A DNA stretch of 64,000 nt from Paraburkholderia rhizosphaerae (GCF_004366595.1 NZ_SORE01000031.1:1-64000); one strand, 5' to 3'. Positions 53,741 to 62,733 are shown, counted from the first letter of the stretch. Notes: a model not told the origin generated them from the letters alone. Numbers and translations: made by a program.

Positions 53741-54024
53741 GCAGTATTCCGGCTAAGCGCGTCAGGCGACACGTGGATATTCGAGTTCGCGCCGTTATTG
53801 CGCACGTCGACAGTCTGGAACTGGTTGATCATCTGGTCCGCGTAGAAGTTGTTCTGCACTTCGTACAGGTTGACGACTGGACCCATGCTCGGCGTGGTTC
53901 TCACATACGGCGCAATCCAGCCGAATACCCACGCGCCGCTGCTGTTGCCGCCGCGGATCGCGGTCATCGCCTTGCGATCGAGCGCGAGGCTGTGTGAGAG
54001 ATCATGAATAGCAATCGAAGCCAT
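53737..54024 (-). CDS. Double-glycine leader peptide P6 (95 aa)
   Basis: Leader MASIAIHDLSHSLALDRKAM then TAIRGG, GG at 25-26. The 69-residue core begins NSSGAWVFGWIAPYV and has YADQMINQFQTVDVRNNGANSNIHV in its middle, here cut to the shared Q-x-hydrophobic-N-Q ... V-x-NNG part. Its last bases overlap the PP2C start, so peptide and phosphatase form one operon. A sigma54 promoter sequence lies at 54089-54103. Confidence 0.75.
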   Translation of the reverse strand: MASIAIHDLSHSLALDRKAMTAIRGGNSSGAWVFGWIAPYVRTTPSMGPVVNLYEVQNNFYADQMINQFQTVDVRNNGANSNIHVSPDALSRNTA

Positions 54025-54482
54025 GGTGAGCCTCCGGGAGAGCCGTGACGAAGCGGCTACAAGTCAAAGGATAGCTGCGGCAAATGGCGCAAGGGGTATG
54101 CCAGTTTGTATCCGTTGCGGATACTCCGCGCTAAGGCATTGATTGTGTAGCGATCTTCGGATGCGCGGCCGTGCGTTCGCATCTGCGGGCGTCGCGATGC
54201 GTTCCGCGCTGGCCAACACAATCGCGCGCACGGCGTTGGTGGACCCAACACATTGCGCCGTGAATCCGTGCGGCAGCAAAGCGCGCACGATGCCTCTGAA
54301 ATGATCGATCGCAACCAACAGTCGTGTGCCCGATGTGTTCGACTCGCACGCACATCTGTGCGTCACGTGCACCGCCATTTTTGCTGGCTTTGCCGATGAA
54401 TCAATGACTTGCATGCGCTGGTCCGGATGATGCAAAAAAGCTCGCAACTGTGGGGACTTTCTGAACGGATCCGAGGCGAGCG
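54025..54482. other. Intergenic region between P6 and the LRAT gene
   Basis: 458 bp. Contains the P6 sigma54 promoter and, on the plus strand at about 54419-54433, a weaker GG-N10-GC sequence (TGGTCCGGATGATGC) that could serve the LRAT gene. No gene called. Confidence 0.45.
54089..54103 (-). promoter_or_regulatory. sigma54 promoter of P6-PP2C
   Basis: On the minus strand: TGGCATACCCCTTGC, GG-N10-GC. Very near consensus and almost identical to the P1 promoter (TGGCATCCCCCTTGC). Leader of about 50 nt. Confidence 0.75.
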
Positions 54483-55019
54483 ATGAACACCTACCTGCCA
54501 GCGAACATCGAACATCAGCCGATGCGCAACGCGGCGGCCTGCGCGGTGAACGATGTCACGGTCTACGGCTTCGACGACGAACCGGCGCTCGGCGCTCATC
54601 TCGTCACGCAACGTCGTGGTTATGCGCACCACGGCATCTACGTCGGCGGCGGCAAGGTCGTTCATTACGCGGGTTATGCCGGCTCCGCGCATCGCGGCCC
54701 GGTTGCCGAGATCACACTCGAACAGTTTTCCGCAGGTCATCCGATCTCGGTGGAACCGCATCCGTTGCCGACGTTCTTCGGCGCCGAAGCGGTGCGGCGG
54801 GCCCGTTCGCGTCTTGGCGAAGACCACTATCGCTTGCTGACCAACAACTGCGAACACTTTTGCGCATGGTGTCTGTTCGGCGAAAGCCGCAGCGAGCAGG
54901 TCCATGCGTGCCTCACGCATCCCTGCGCGGGCCTGCGTGCGCTGCTGTACCTGATTACCGCATTCGCCGCGCGTGGCGCGAAGTGCAAGGGCGGCCAGCT
55001 TGCCGCACGTGCCGCGTGA
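54483..55019 (+). CDS. LRAT-domain protein (NlpC/P60-like acyltransferase or hydrolase)
   Basis: 178 residues. LRAT features: LGAHLVTQRRGYAHHGIYVG with the first His, GGGKVVHYAG, and the Cys motif LLTNNCEHFCAWCLFGE. The family is a circular permutation of NlpC/P60 and includes lecithin:retinol acyltransferase and phospholipases. A hydrophobic stretch follows (GLRALLYLITAFAARG). Could act on lipids or acyl groups; a secreted effector or modification enzyme are both possible. Coupled closely to the small gene downstream. Confidence 0.82.
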   Translation: MNTYLPANIEHQPMRNAAACAVNDVTVYGFDDEPALGAHLVTQRRGYAHHGIYVGGGKVVHYAGYAGSAHRGPVAEITLEQFSAGHPISVEPHPLPTFFGAEAVRRARSRLGEDHYRLLTNNCEHFCAWCLFGESRSEQVHACLTHPCAGLRALLYLITAFAARGAKCKGGQLAARAA

Positions 55020-55057
55020 TGTCGCGGTTTGCCAAACAACAGCCGAGGGAGACCGAC

Positions 55058-55318
55058 ATGAATGCCACCGGAAAGACGCTGCATTGGGCCGTCGACAAAT
55101 GGCTTGCGCCAACACCCGCGAGACCCGCGCGCGTGACGCGTTTCGCCCGCGGCGACGGACAGGGGCGTCGTTGCGTGCGCGTTGAAGCCGAGCAGCCGGG
55201 CGGCCTGATGGCGATCTTCTTCTTCCGTCATCGCGATGGTTCGTGGAATGTATTCCCGCCCGCGGTTGAGCGTCCGGCGATGAGCGGCTCGATAAGCACG
55301 TCGTCGATGGTCCGATGA
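55058..55318 (+). CDS. Small hypothetical protein, 86 aa
   Basis: Starts MNATGKTLHWAVDKWLAPTP after GAGGGAGACC. A short soluble protein with RCVRVEAEQPGGLMAIFFFR-like centre; Pfam assignment not possible by eye. 38 bp downstream of the LRAT gene and probably in its operon. Confidence 0.6.
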   Translation: MNATGKTLHWAVDKWLAPTPARPARVTRFARGDGQGRRCVRVEAEQPGGLMAIFFFRHRDGSWNVFPPAVERPAMSGSISTSSMVR

Positions 55319-55519
55319 TCGCGCACTAATCGATGCGTGGGCTCAACCGTTGCGAACCCTGGTGATGCCTGAGCACCGCGACGATGAAGGGATGCGAACT
55401 GTGTAAAACATATGCTTATATTGCTTCGGTCAAGTTTCTACGCATAAAAATGCCGCCTGAATATCGGATGTTGATCCTTGGGTTTGGTCAGGTAACCGGA
55501 AAAAAGGGAGAAACTTGAA

Positions 55520-57142
55520 TTGAGAGTGAGCGATTCATTCACGCAGCAGACTTCATACGCCGCGAGCGACGCCGCGGGCTCCTCCGGTACCGGAATAGTT
55601 GAAAGGCAGAAGCGATCGCCGGCGCCGCCTTCACCGCCATCGCCGTTGCTGCCAGGAAAGGACGAGTCTGCCGATCACAACAACGCGAAGCCAGGCGATG
55701 GGGGCGTAGCAAAGGTGCGGATAAGCGGAATAAAAATAAAAACACAATATTCGACGCGGGAGGTTCTTCAGATAGCAGGCGACGCGTTCACTGGACCGTT
55801 CACCAGCTTCATGAGGAGCGCGGGGGACCATGCAACGCAACTGTTCAGCGATCGCAGGTTGACGAAAGAGGAACAGGCCAACATCGACTACGTCGGAAAG
55901 GTGCTGGACAAACTGGCTGGCATTGCACCGGTGAATGGCGCGACCCAATTTGCCGGCACGATGGTCAACCACTTGAATCAAGCCATTCATGGCGATATGC
56001 CGACACCGGAACAAATGGGTGACCACATACATGGCGTGGTATCGATGTTCTCCGTTGAGCTCAAGATGCCCAACGCCGTCAAATTCGCGCCAGGGCGGGA
56101 CATCCTTGAGCTTCCAGGTCAGCCGCCGGCTGCACCTGCGCCGGGTGGGACCTGGTCCTCGGCAATATCGCCACCCACGTCGGTTCGTCAAGGCGTGGCG
56201 ACGATCAAGCGGTTAAAAGCGGCAGGGCCGGTCAACCTTGAGCCCGCGCGCGATGCAGGCGAAGATCAGCAGCGCATCGAACAATTCAAGCCGCGGTTCA
56301 GCTATTACCGGAACGACAAGGACACGTTGGACCTGCTCGAGCCAATTGCCGCAAGCAGGACAGACGCCGATGCGCGCGACGGCGTGCTGGCGGTCGGCAA
56401 GGGCGAAGACGCGACCTCTTACTTCCCGGAGGCGAACGCGTACGTCGGTAGAAACTGGACGCCGCGCGATGGGATTTCCGAACTGCAAGGCGCCAACATC
56501 ATCAAGTTGGGACCGGGAAAAGACGGCGTCGCCGCGATGCGTCTGAACTTCGAAGACATCCCGCCGGGTTCGACCACGGTCGTGACCGGCGGGCCGATGC
56601 AAACCAGTACGATGCTGTTCGCGGCCGATCAAAAGAGCTTTTATGCGTATCATGCCGGGCGCTCGACCCGCGGCTGGTCGATGGCGGAGAATGGCGCGCG
56701 CAGTATTGTGAATGCGCATGAGTTGATGCGGCCGGACGATGCTTCGGTGTCTTCAACCTCGCTGAGCAATCGCGATCAGCTGGTGGCGGCGGCGCGGCAG
56801 TATCCGTTTTCGACGTTGATCCACTACGGCAAATACACGACGGATCCGCAGCGAAAAACGTCTGATGACCGCATCAATGCGGCTGACGATAGAGGCGACC
56901 CGGCACGGGCATCCTCGAAGATCTACAGCTATTTCACACCACTTAACGAGTATCCGCGGCCGATCGGCACGGCAGAGGCGGTGATATCGAAGAGCAAACA
57001 GGGCGTGGTGACGGTTCAGGTACTGGGCGAACGGGGCTATCTGGATTCGATGAAGCATCTCGGAGACGGAGCCGTCGGCTTTCGGTATAAGTCGATCGAC
57101 AGTATGACCACGAGCTATACCGTACCGCCATCGACGCAGTAA
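55520..57142 (+). CDS. CNF-like deamidase paralogue A, catalytic Cys replaced by Ser
   Basis: 540 residues from a TTG start behind GGGAG (a GTG at 55526 is the alternative). N-terminus rich in Ser and Pro, no signal peptide. Residues ~65-180 form a helical domain shared with the downstream paralogue (YSTREVLQIAGDAFTGPFTS). From ~255 on it matches the other copy: DGVLAVGKGEDATSY, VVTGGPMQTSTMLFAADQ and FYAYHAGRS. The position of the CNF1 catalytic Cys is Ser363, with His378 fifteen residues later. C-terminal IGTAEAVISKSKQGVVTVQV fits the CNF fold. Probably inactive as a deamidase or altered in chemistry. Confidence 0.7.
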   Translation: MRVSDSFTQQTSYAASDAAGSSGTGIVERQKRSPAPPSPPSPLLPGKDESADHNNAKPGDGGVAKVRISGIKIKTQYSTREVLQIAGDAFTGPFTSFMRSAGDHATQLFSDRRLTKEEQANIDYVGKVLDKLAGIAPVNGATQFAGTMVNHLNQAIHGDMPTPEQMGDHIHGVVSMFSVELKMPNAVKFAPGRDILELPGQPPAAPAPGGTWSSAISPPTSVRQGVATIKRLKAAGPVNLEPARDAGEDQQRIEQFKPRFSYYRNDKDTLDLLEPIAASRTDADARDGVLAVGKGEDATSYFPEANAYVGRNWTPRDGISELQGANIIKLGPGKDGVAAMRLNFEDIPPGSTTVVTGGPMQTSTMLFAADQKSFYAYHAGRSTRGWSMAENGARSIVNAHELMRPDDASVSSTSLSNRDQLVAAARQYPFSTLIHYGKYTTDPQRKTSDDRINAADDRGDPARASSKIYSYFTPLNEYPRPIGTAEAVISKSKQGVVTVQVLGERGYLDSMKHLGDGAVGFRYKSIDSMTTSYTVPPSTQ

Positions 57143-57150
57143 AAAAAAAT

Positions 57151-57170
57151 GCCGCCAGGACCGCGGCGGC
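57151..57170. repeat. Hairpin between the two CNF-like genes
   Basis: GCCGCC (57151-57156) and GGCGGC (57165-57170). The run of A (57141-57149) lies on its left, so a U-tract would exist only for minus-strand transcripts. Confidence 0.35.
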
Positions 57171-57382
57171 TTAACAGGGGATGCGAACGATCTTGGCCCC
57201 CGAAGATTAAGCGAAACTTAAGACGCTGGACACGCCGCAAGCCCGCCGCCGCCGTGCACCTTTCAATTGCGAGCCGTCCTGATCGGCCACCACATGAACG
57301 CTGGCCGCGCTGCCTATGCTGTGGGGGCCGCGTGGTCGTGCCGCGTGGCAAGTCGACCGACCGCTTTCAAGGAGCGCGCACC

Positions 57383-59734
57383 ATGCAGATTGTCGCGGGA
57401 ACACCTTATCCGACATTATTGAAACGCCCCGACTTTACTTCCCCTCGGCCCGATGACGATGACGCGCCGCAGTCGAATGCCATTCCCGCGATGCAACGCG
57501 GGCCTGCGCAAAGAAATAGGGTGGAGACGAAACGAAATGCTTCCGGGCGACGCGAACCGTCGGTGAAACGGTCAGGTCGACGCAAAGTTCAGGACAATTC
57601 GGACGCGGCCATGCCTGCGCAGCCGAACGACACGCTCAAGCACTATCCGGACGCCGCTCAGATGGTGCCGCGTCTTTTGCACTTCGAACAACGCGTGCTC
57701 GAGATTCGAGAGCGAAAGCGCAGCGGCGGGGAACTGTCAGTCGACGAGACCGACGCGCTGAAGCTGTACGATGCGCTGCACGACCGGCTTGCGTTTCTGC
57801 ACGAGCGTGTTTCCGCTGTGAAAGGCGAGCCGGTCGCGCATGCGCGCATCGAAGATCCGCCACGCGATGAGAAACAGCGGGAAAAGACGCAGCCGGTGAA
57901 CCACGGGCCCGACGATGTTAAATATGTCGGCGGCGTGACGATCAAAGCGGACTATACGTTGCGGGACGTGCTGGCCACAACGGCGAATGCGGCGAAGTCT
58001 CCATTCGCGTCATTCGTTTCGAGCACGAAAGACCTCATCAAAAAGGCGACAACCGGGGAGCCGCTGAGCGCCACGGAAGAGCAGGAAATCTACCGTTATG
58101 CGGGTATCGCCGATGCGTTCATTGCGCTTACGCCAAAAGGCAACTTGATTCAGCGAGCCGGAGACGCGCTCGGCTCGTTGAGCGATGTGCTCGCCGGCGA
58201 AACACCTGACTCGGAAACACTGCAGAGCGATCTGACGAATTCGCTCAAATCGATTCAGCCGAAGCAGTCCACATCGACGAATAACGCGAGTACGCGCAAG
58301 TCCGGGACGCCCGTTGCGCCCGCGCAACCGGCGCAGCGAGCAGCCTCGAAGGCAAAGTCCGACTATGCAGAGCCGCAGGATTTCTTCGATTTTCCGCGGT
58401 TCAAGATTCGCTTTCCATTCGATGACCATTCGACACGGACGGTCGACGTGGTCCGCAAGTCCCGGTTCAATCCACCGCAAAGGCAACCTGACGGGCGCGT
58501 CGGCTATCCGTTGAGTCCGACTACGCCGCCTCGTTTGCCGGCAGAGAAAACGGGCAAGCCGGCCACGCCGCCTGTTTTGCCACCGGAGAAAGCAGGCGAG
58601 CCGGCCGCCGGCCCGAGTGGCGCGACGGGCGGCGAAGCTACGTCTGTGCCGGCAGGCGATGTGTTGAAGGCGACCGGAACGCCGACGAAGACCGATGGGC
58701 GGCGCGCCTCGGCGCCCGATGCGATGGGGCGTCCCAGCGGCGACCTGAGACGGATTGCGGGCAAAGGCCCAATCGGTGTGACGCTCGCGAGCTCACCGCT
58801 CGATGACAACATGCGGGTCCGTGACTTCAAAACCTCGTTCTATTTCTACAGAAAGGACCGGGATGTGAAGGACATGTCGGCCATGCGGGCCGTTCGCGGG
58901 ACGGACTACGAGCATCGACGCGACGTGCTCGCGGTGGGCAACGGCGAGCAGGCCACATCGTACATCGCCAACTCGAAAATTAACGCCGGCACGTTCTGGG
59001 GCCACGGGCCCGCAAGTCACCTGCAGGGGGCGGAGTTGATCGAACTCGGCAATGGCCGCGATGGCGTTGGTGCGGTCAAGCTGCCGTTCGCGAATGTGCG
59101 GCCCGGCGCAACGGTTATCGTGTCCGGCGGGGCGATGAACGGCTGCACGATGCTGTTCGCCTCCGATGGCACATCGCTCTACGCGTATCACGCGGGCTCG
59201 ACGGAGCTGTCGCCGGCCTGGCGGACTGCGCGTGAAGGCACCCGTAGCATCGTCGACGCGCACACGTTGATCGGGCCCAAGGATCACGCCGCCTACCGCT
59301 GGCATGGAACCCACGATGATCTGATCGTCGTCGGGCGCCAGTATCCGTTCTCCGCGCTCATCTATAGCGGTCAATACCTCGCCAACACGTACGCGCTAAT
59401 CGGTGCGGGCAGCGTGCTTGGCGCTGTGGCGGGCCCGACGGAAACCATCCCGGGGTCGCATCTGCATGTTGCGCGGCATGCTTATGGATCGGGTGACAAG
59501 CCGAAATGGCACATGATGACGTTCAACTACTACGATCACGACGTTGGTCTGCGCACGATCGGCACCGCGGAGGCCGTGATCTCGAAGGATTTGAACGGGA
59601 AAGTCACAGTCAGCGTTCTCGCCGAAAAAGGCAAGCTGGATCGCGGTTCGTCGATTGGCGAACGGGGCGGCCCGATCGCGTATCGGTACAGGGCGGTCGA
59701 TAGCGAATCGGCGGTTTACCATCCACCGGGTTGA
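57383..59734 (+). CDS. CNF1/BLF1-like deamidase toxin paralogue B
   Basis: 783 residues, start ATG 57383 behind AGGAG. Residues 1-120 are low-complexity and basic, with no signal peptide. ~190-300 is the helical domain shared with the upstream paralogue (YTLRDVLATTANAAKSPFAS). After a Pro-rich linker the C-terminal ~300 residues look like CNF1: DVLAVGNGEQATSY, VIVSGGAMNGCTMLFASDG with Cys588, then YAYHAGST with His603, then RTIGTAEAVISKDLNGKVTV. Cys-to-His distance is 15, as between C866 and H881 in CNF1. CNF1 deamidates a Rho GTPase glutamine, BLF1 deamidates eIF4A; the target here is unknown. Confidence 0.78.
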   Translation: MQIVAGTPYPTLLKRPDFTSPRPDDDDAPQSNAIPAMQRGPAQRNRVETKRNASGRREPSVKRSGRRKVQDNSDAAMPAQPNDTLKHYPDAAQMVPRLLHFEQRVLEIRERKRSGGELSVDETDALKLYDALHDRLAFLHERVSAVKGEPVAHARIEDPPRDEKQREKTQPVNHGPDDVKYVGGVTIKADYTLRDVLATTANAAKSPFASFVSSTKDLIKKATTGEPLSATEEQEIYRYAGIADAFIALTPKGNLIQRAGDALGSLSDVLAGETPDSETLQSDLTNSLKSIQPKQSTSTNNASTRKSGTPVAPAQPAQRAASKAKSDYAEPQDFFDFPRFKIRFPFDDHSTRTVDVVRKSRFNPPQRQPDGRVGYPLSPTTPPRLPAEKTGKPATPPVLPPEKAGEPAAGPSGATGGEATSVPAGDVLKATGTPTKTDGRRASAPDAMGRPSGDLRRIAGKGPIGVTLASSPLDDNMRVRDFKTSFYFYRKDRDVKDMSAMRAVRGTDYEHRRDVLAVGNGEQATSYIANSKINAGTFWGHGPASHLQGAELIELGNGRDGVGAVKLPFANVRPGATVIVSGGAMNGCTMLFASDGTSLYAYHAGSTELSPAWRTAREGTRSIVDAHTLIGPKDHAAYRWHGTHDDLIVVGRQYPFSALIYSGQYLANTYALIGAGSVLGAVAGPTETIPGSHLHVARHAYGSGDKPKWHMMTFNYYDHDVGLRTIGTAEAVISKDLNGKVTVSVLAEKGKLDRGSSIGERGGPIAYRYRAVDSESAVYHPPG

Positions 59735-59752
59735 TCGTGCCGTCTGATGTGT

Positions 59753-61543
59753 CTACGCATCAGGCGGCACGCCGAGCAGTTGCAGCGCGCCGCCCGCTAC
59801 TGCCGAGAACACTGGTCCGGCCACGGTTCCGCCATAAAACGCGCGGCCGGCCGGGTCGTCCACCATCACCGCGACGATCAGGCGCGGATCGCTCATCGGC
59901 GCGATGCCGACGAACAGCGCGCGGTAGCGGTTCTTCGCGTAGGTCGCGCCGACCTGCTTGCGCGCAGTGCCGGTTTTGCCGCCGACCCGGTAGCCTTCGA
60001 TCGACGCGGCTTGCCCGGTCCCGCCGGGGCCCGTCGCCATTTCAAGCATCGCGCGAATCGCGGCGGCGGTCGCGGGCGTCGTCACGCGGCGCGCGTGCGA
60101 TGACGGGCGGCCCGTGATATCGACGGGGTGGGGGTCTTTGACAACCGCGGCAACCTTACGCGCCGTTTCGGGCGGCGGCGCATCCGCCGGCGTTTCGCGC
60201 AGCAGATGCGCCGGCCTCAACATACCGTCACCGGCGTAGACGGTGTAGAGCTGCGCCAGTTGCAGCAACGATGTCGACAGCCCGTAGCCGTAGGCCATCG
60301 TCGCCTGCTCGATCGGTCGCCAGCGTTCGTACGGCCGCACCTTTCCCGCAGCCACACCGGGGAACGTCAGTTGCGGCGCGCGGCCAAGACCGTACTGTTG
60401 ATACGTGGTCCAGATCGTCTGCGCGGGCAGATTCAACGCGAGCTTCGCGAGCGCGATGTTGCTCGATTTCTGCAGCGCTTCGGCGACTGTCATCCGGCCA
60501 TGATCGGAGGTGTCGTGAATGGTGTTCGGGCCGATCCGGTACGAACCGGGCGCGGTATCGATCACCGTCTGTGGACGCACCTTGCCCTGGTCCAGCGACA
60601 ACGCGACGACGACCGGTTTGATTGTCGAGCCGGGTTCGAACGTATCGACGACCGCGCGGTTGCGCAGCTGCCGCCCGGTCAGCCGCGCGCGATCGTTCGG
60701 ATCGAAACTCGGATAGTTAGCAAGCGCGAGGATCTCGCCGTTGCGCGCGTCGAGCACGACAACGCTGCCCGCTTCCGCGCGATGCCTTGCGATGGCCGCT
60801 TTCAATTGCGCATACGCAAGCTGCTGGATGCGGCGGTCGATGGTCAACTGCACGGTCGCGCCGTTGCGCGCCGGCAGCAGCGGGCGCGTTTCAGAGACGA
60901 CTCGCCCCAACCGGTCGCGGATCACTTCGCGCCGGCCCGGCACGCCGTTTAGCCGTTCGTTCGCGGACAGCTCGACGCCTTCCTGGCCGTTGTCTTCGAT
61001 ATCGGTGAAGCCGACCACATGCGCGGCGGATTCACCCTCCGGATAGAAGCGCTTCGAATCGGCAATCTGCGTGACGCCCGCGAGGCCGAGCTTGCCGATT
61101 TGCGCGGCGGTGTCGGCGTCTACCTGACGCTTGAGCAGCACAAACGACTTTTCACCCGACACGCGGCGCGTCACGTCGGCGAGCGGCAAATCGAGTAAGC
61201 GGGCGAGCGGCGCGAGTGATTCGTCGCCGATCAGCTTCGGCGATGCCCAGATTTCATAGGTGGCGAGACTGACGGCGAGCAGCGCGCCGTGGCGGTCGAC
61301 GATGCGCCCGCGTGTCGCATCGAGTTCGATCGTGCGCTGATAGCGCTTCTGGCCTTGCTCGATGTAGAAGTCGCGATTGACGACTTGCACCCAGACTGCT
61401 CGTCCGGCGAGTGACGTGAACGCCGCGAACGCGATGAACACGATCAGCTTCGAGCGCCACGCGGGCAGGCGCGGTGCGAGCACCGGATGTTTCGCGACGC
61501 TCGCGTACGCGTGGGATGACTGCGCTTTCTTGTTCAGGACCAT
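59753..61543 (-). CDS. FtsI/PBP2-type peptidoglycan transpeptidase
   Basis: About 596 residues. One N-terminal helix (LIVFIAFAAFTSLAGRAVWV), a pedestal domain with ATRGRIVDRHGALLA, then the transpeptidase domain with the SxxK motif in EPGSTIKPVV, SSN in QKSSNIALAK and KTGTA in GGKTGTARK. A class B PBP. The start is set at the ATG at 61543; reading from 61618 adds 25 residues. It lies outside a division cluster, so it looks like an additional FtsI paralogue. Confidence 0.92.
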   Translation of the reverse strand: MVLNKKAQSSHAYASVAKHPVLAPRLPAWRSKLIVFIAFAAFTSLAGRAVWVQVVNRDFYIEQGQKRYQRTIELDATRGRIVDRHGALLAVSLATYEIWASPKLIGDESLAPLARLLDLPLADVTRRVSGEKSFVLLKRQVDADTAAQIGKLGLAGVTQIADSKRFYPEGESAAHVVGFTDIEDNGQEGVELSANERLNGVPGRREVIRDRLGRVVSETRPLLPARNGATVQLTIDRRIQQLAYAQLKAAIARHRAEAGSVVVLDARNGEILALANYPSFDPNDRARLTGRQLRNRAVVDTFEPGSTIKPVVVALSLDQGKVRPQTVIDTAPGSYRIGPNTIHDTSDHGRMTVAEALQKSSNIALAKLALNLPAQTIWTTYQQYGLGRAPQLTFPGVAAGKVRPYERWRPIEQATMAYGYGLSTSLLQLAQLYTVYAGDGMLRPAHLLRETPADAPPPETARKVAAVVKDPHPVDITGRPSSHARRVTTPATAAAIRAMLEMATGPGGTGQAASIEGYRVGGKTGTARKQVGATYAKNRYRALFVGIAPMSDPRLIVAVMVDDPAGRAFYGGTVAGPVFSAVAGGALQLLGVPPDA

Positions 61544-61717
61544 GGGTGCGGACGAGGTTGGGCACGCAAAGCAGCCAGATGCGCAGCGGTTCATGCAGAT
61601 GCCGCGTCGCGTCCGCACCGATTGTAATTAAAACGTAATCCGAATGCGAGCGCGGCGCGGCAAGCGTTGCGGGACTGACGCAAGCGAGCCTCACCACGTC
61701 GCGCTCAAGCGCGAGGC

Positions 61718-62464
61718 CTACGCAGTCGCGCCTGACGCTCGCACGTCGCTGCTGCGTGCGCTGCCCGCGACGATCGGATAAACGATGCCCGCGACTATCG
61801 CGCCGACAATCGGCGCAAGCCAGAACAGCCACAACTGATCGACCGCCGCACCGCCAGCGAACAGCGCCGGACCGGTCGAGCGCGCCGGATTGACCGACGT
61901 GTTCGTCACCGGAATCGACACCAGGTGAATCAGCGTCAGGCACAGGCCGATCGCGATCGGCGCGAAGCCGGCCGGCGCGCGCTTGTCGGTCGCGCCGAGA
62001 ATCACGAACAGGAAGAATCCGGTCAGCACCGCTTCGCAGATAAACGCGGATGCCATCGAGTAATGTCCAGGCGAACGCTCGCCATAGCCATTGCTGGCAA
62101 AGCCGCTGACCACGAGGTCGAAGCCGGGCTTGCCCGCGGCGATCAGCGACAACACCAGCGCGCCGAGAATCGCGCCGGCGAGCTGCGCGGCGATATACGG
62201 CACTACGTCGCGTAGCGGGAAGCGGCCCGCGGTGGCAAGGCCGATGCTGACCGCCGGGTTCAGGTGGCAACCCGACACATGGCCGATTGCATACGCCATC
62301 GTCAGCACGGTCAGGCCGAACGCGAGCGAGACGCCGACAAAGCCGATGCCAAGCCCGTGCTCGGGACCGGCGAAGCTGGCCGCGAGGACGGCGCTGCCGC
62401 ATCCGCCGAGGACCAGCCAGAAAGTGCCGAACAGTTCGGCGGCAAAACGTTTGAATAGATTCAT
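61718..62464 (-). CDS. aqpZ: Aquaporin Z
   Basis: 248 residues, six membrane helices and both NPA half-helix motifs: SGCHLNPAVSIG and TNTSVNPARSTGP. The aromatic/Arg filter residues fit a water-selective channel: the second NPA is followed by RSTGP, and a His is present in the fifth helix (LIHLVSIPV). Inner-membrane water channel. Confidence 0.94.
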   Translation of the reverse strand: MNLFKRFAAELFGTFWLVLGGCGSAVLAASFAGPEHGLGIGFVGVSLAFGLTVLTMAYAIGHVSGCHLNPAVSIGLATAGRFPLRDVVPYIAAQLAGAILGALVLSLIAAGKPGFDLVVSGFASNGYGERSPGHYSMASAFICEAVLTGFFLFVILGATDKRAPAGFAPIAIGLCLTLIHLVSIPVTNTSVNPARSTGPALFAGGAAVDQLWLFWLAPIVGAIVAGIVYPIVAGSARSSDVRASGATA

Positions 62465-62733
62465 CGTATGGGCTCCCTGGGAAATTTCGACGAACGGGAG
62501 CGCGCGAGCGCGACTGCATCAGCGATGCAATCGATGCGAGTCGATCAATGGATGCGCGGCCGGCTCGCTCCCGAGCGCGAAGTTTAGGCACGCCCGCGGA
62601 AATTGACTGTCAAGATTTGTCAGCGTCGCGCGGGGCGGGCTGGGCAGGCGCGCCGCCGGTGTTTCGCCGGCGACGCAAAGCGGAGGAAAGCGGGGGAACG
62701 CGGGGCGAAGCGGTAACGGGTGAAGCCGATCGA

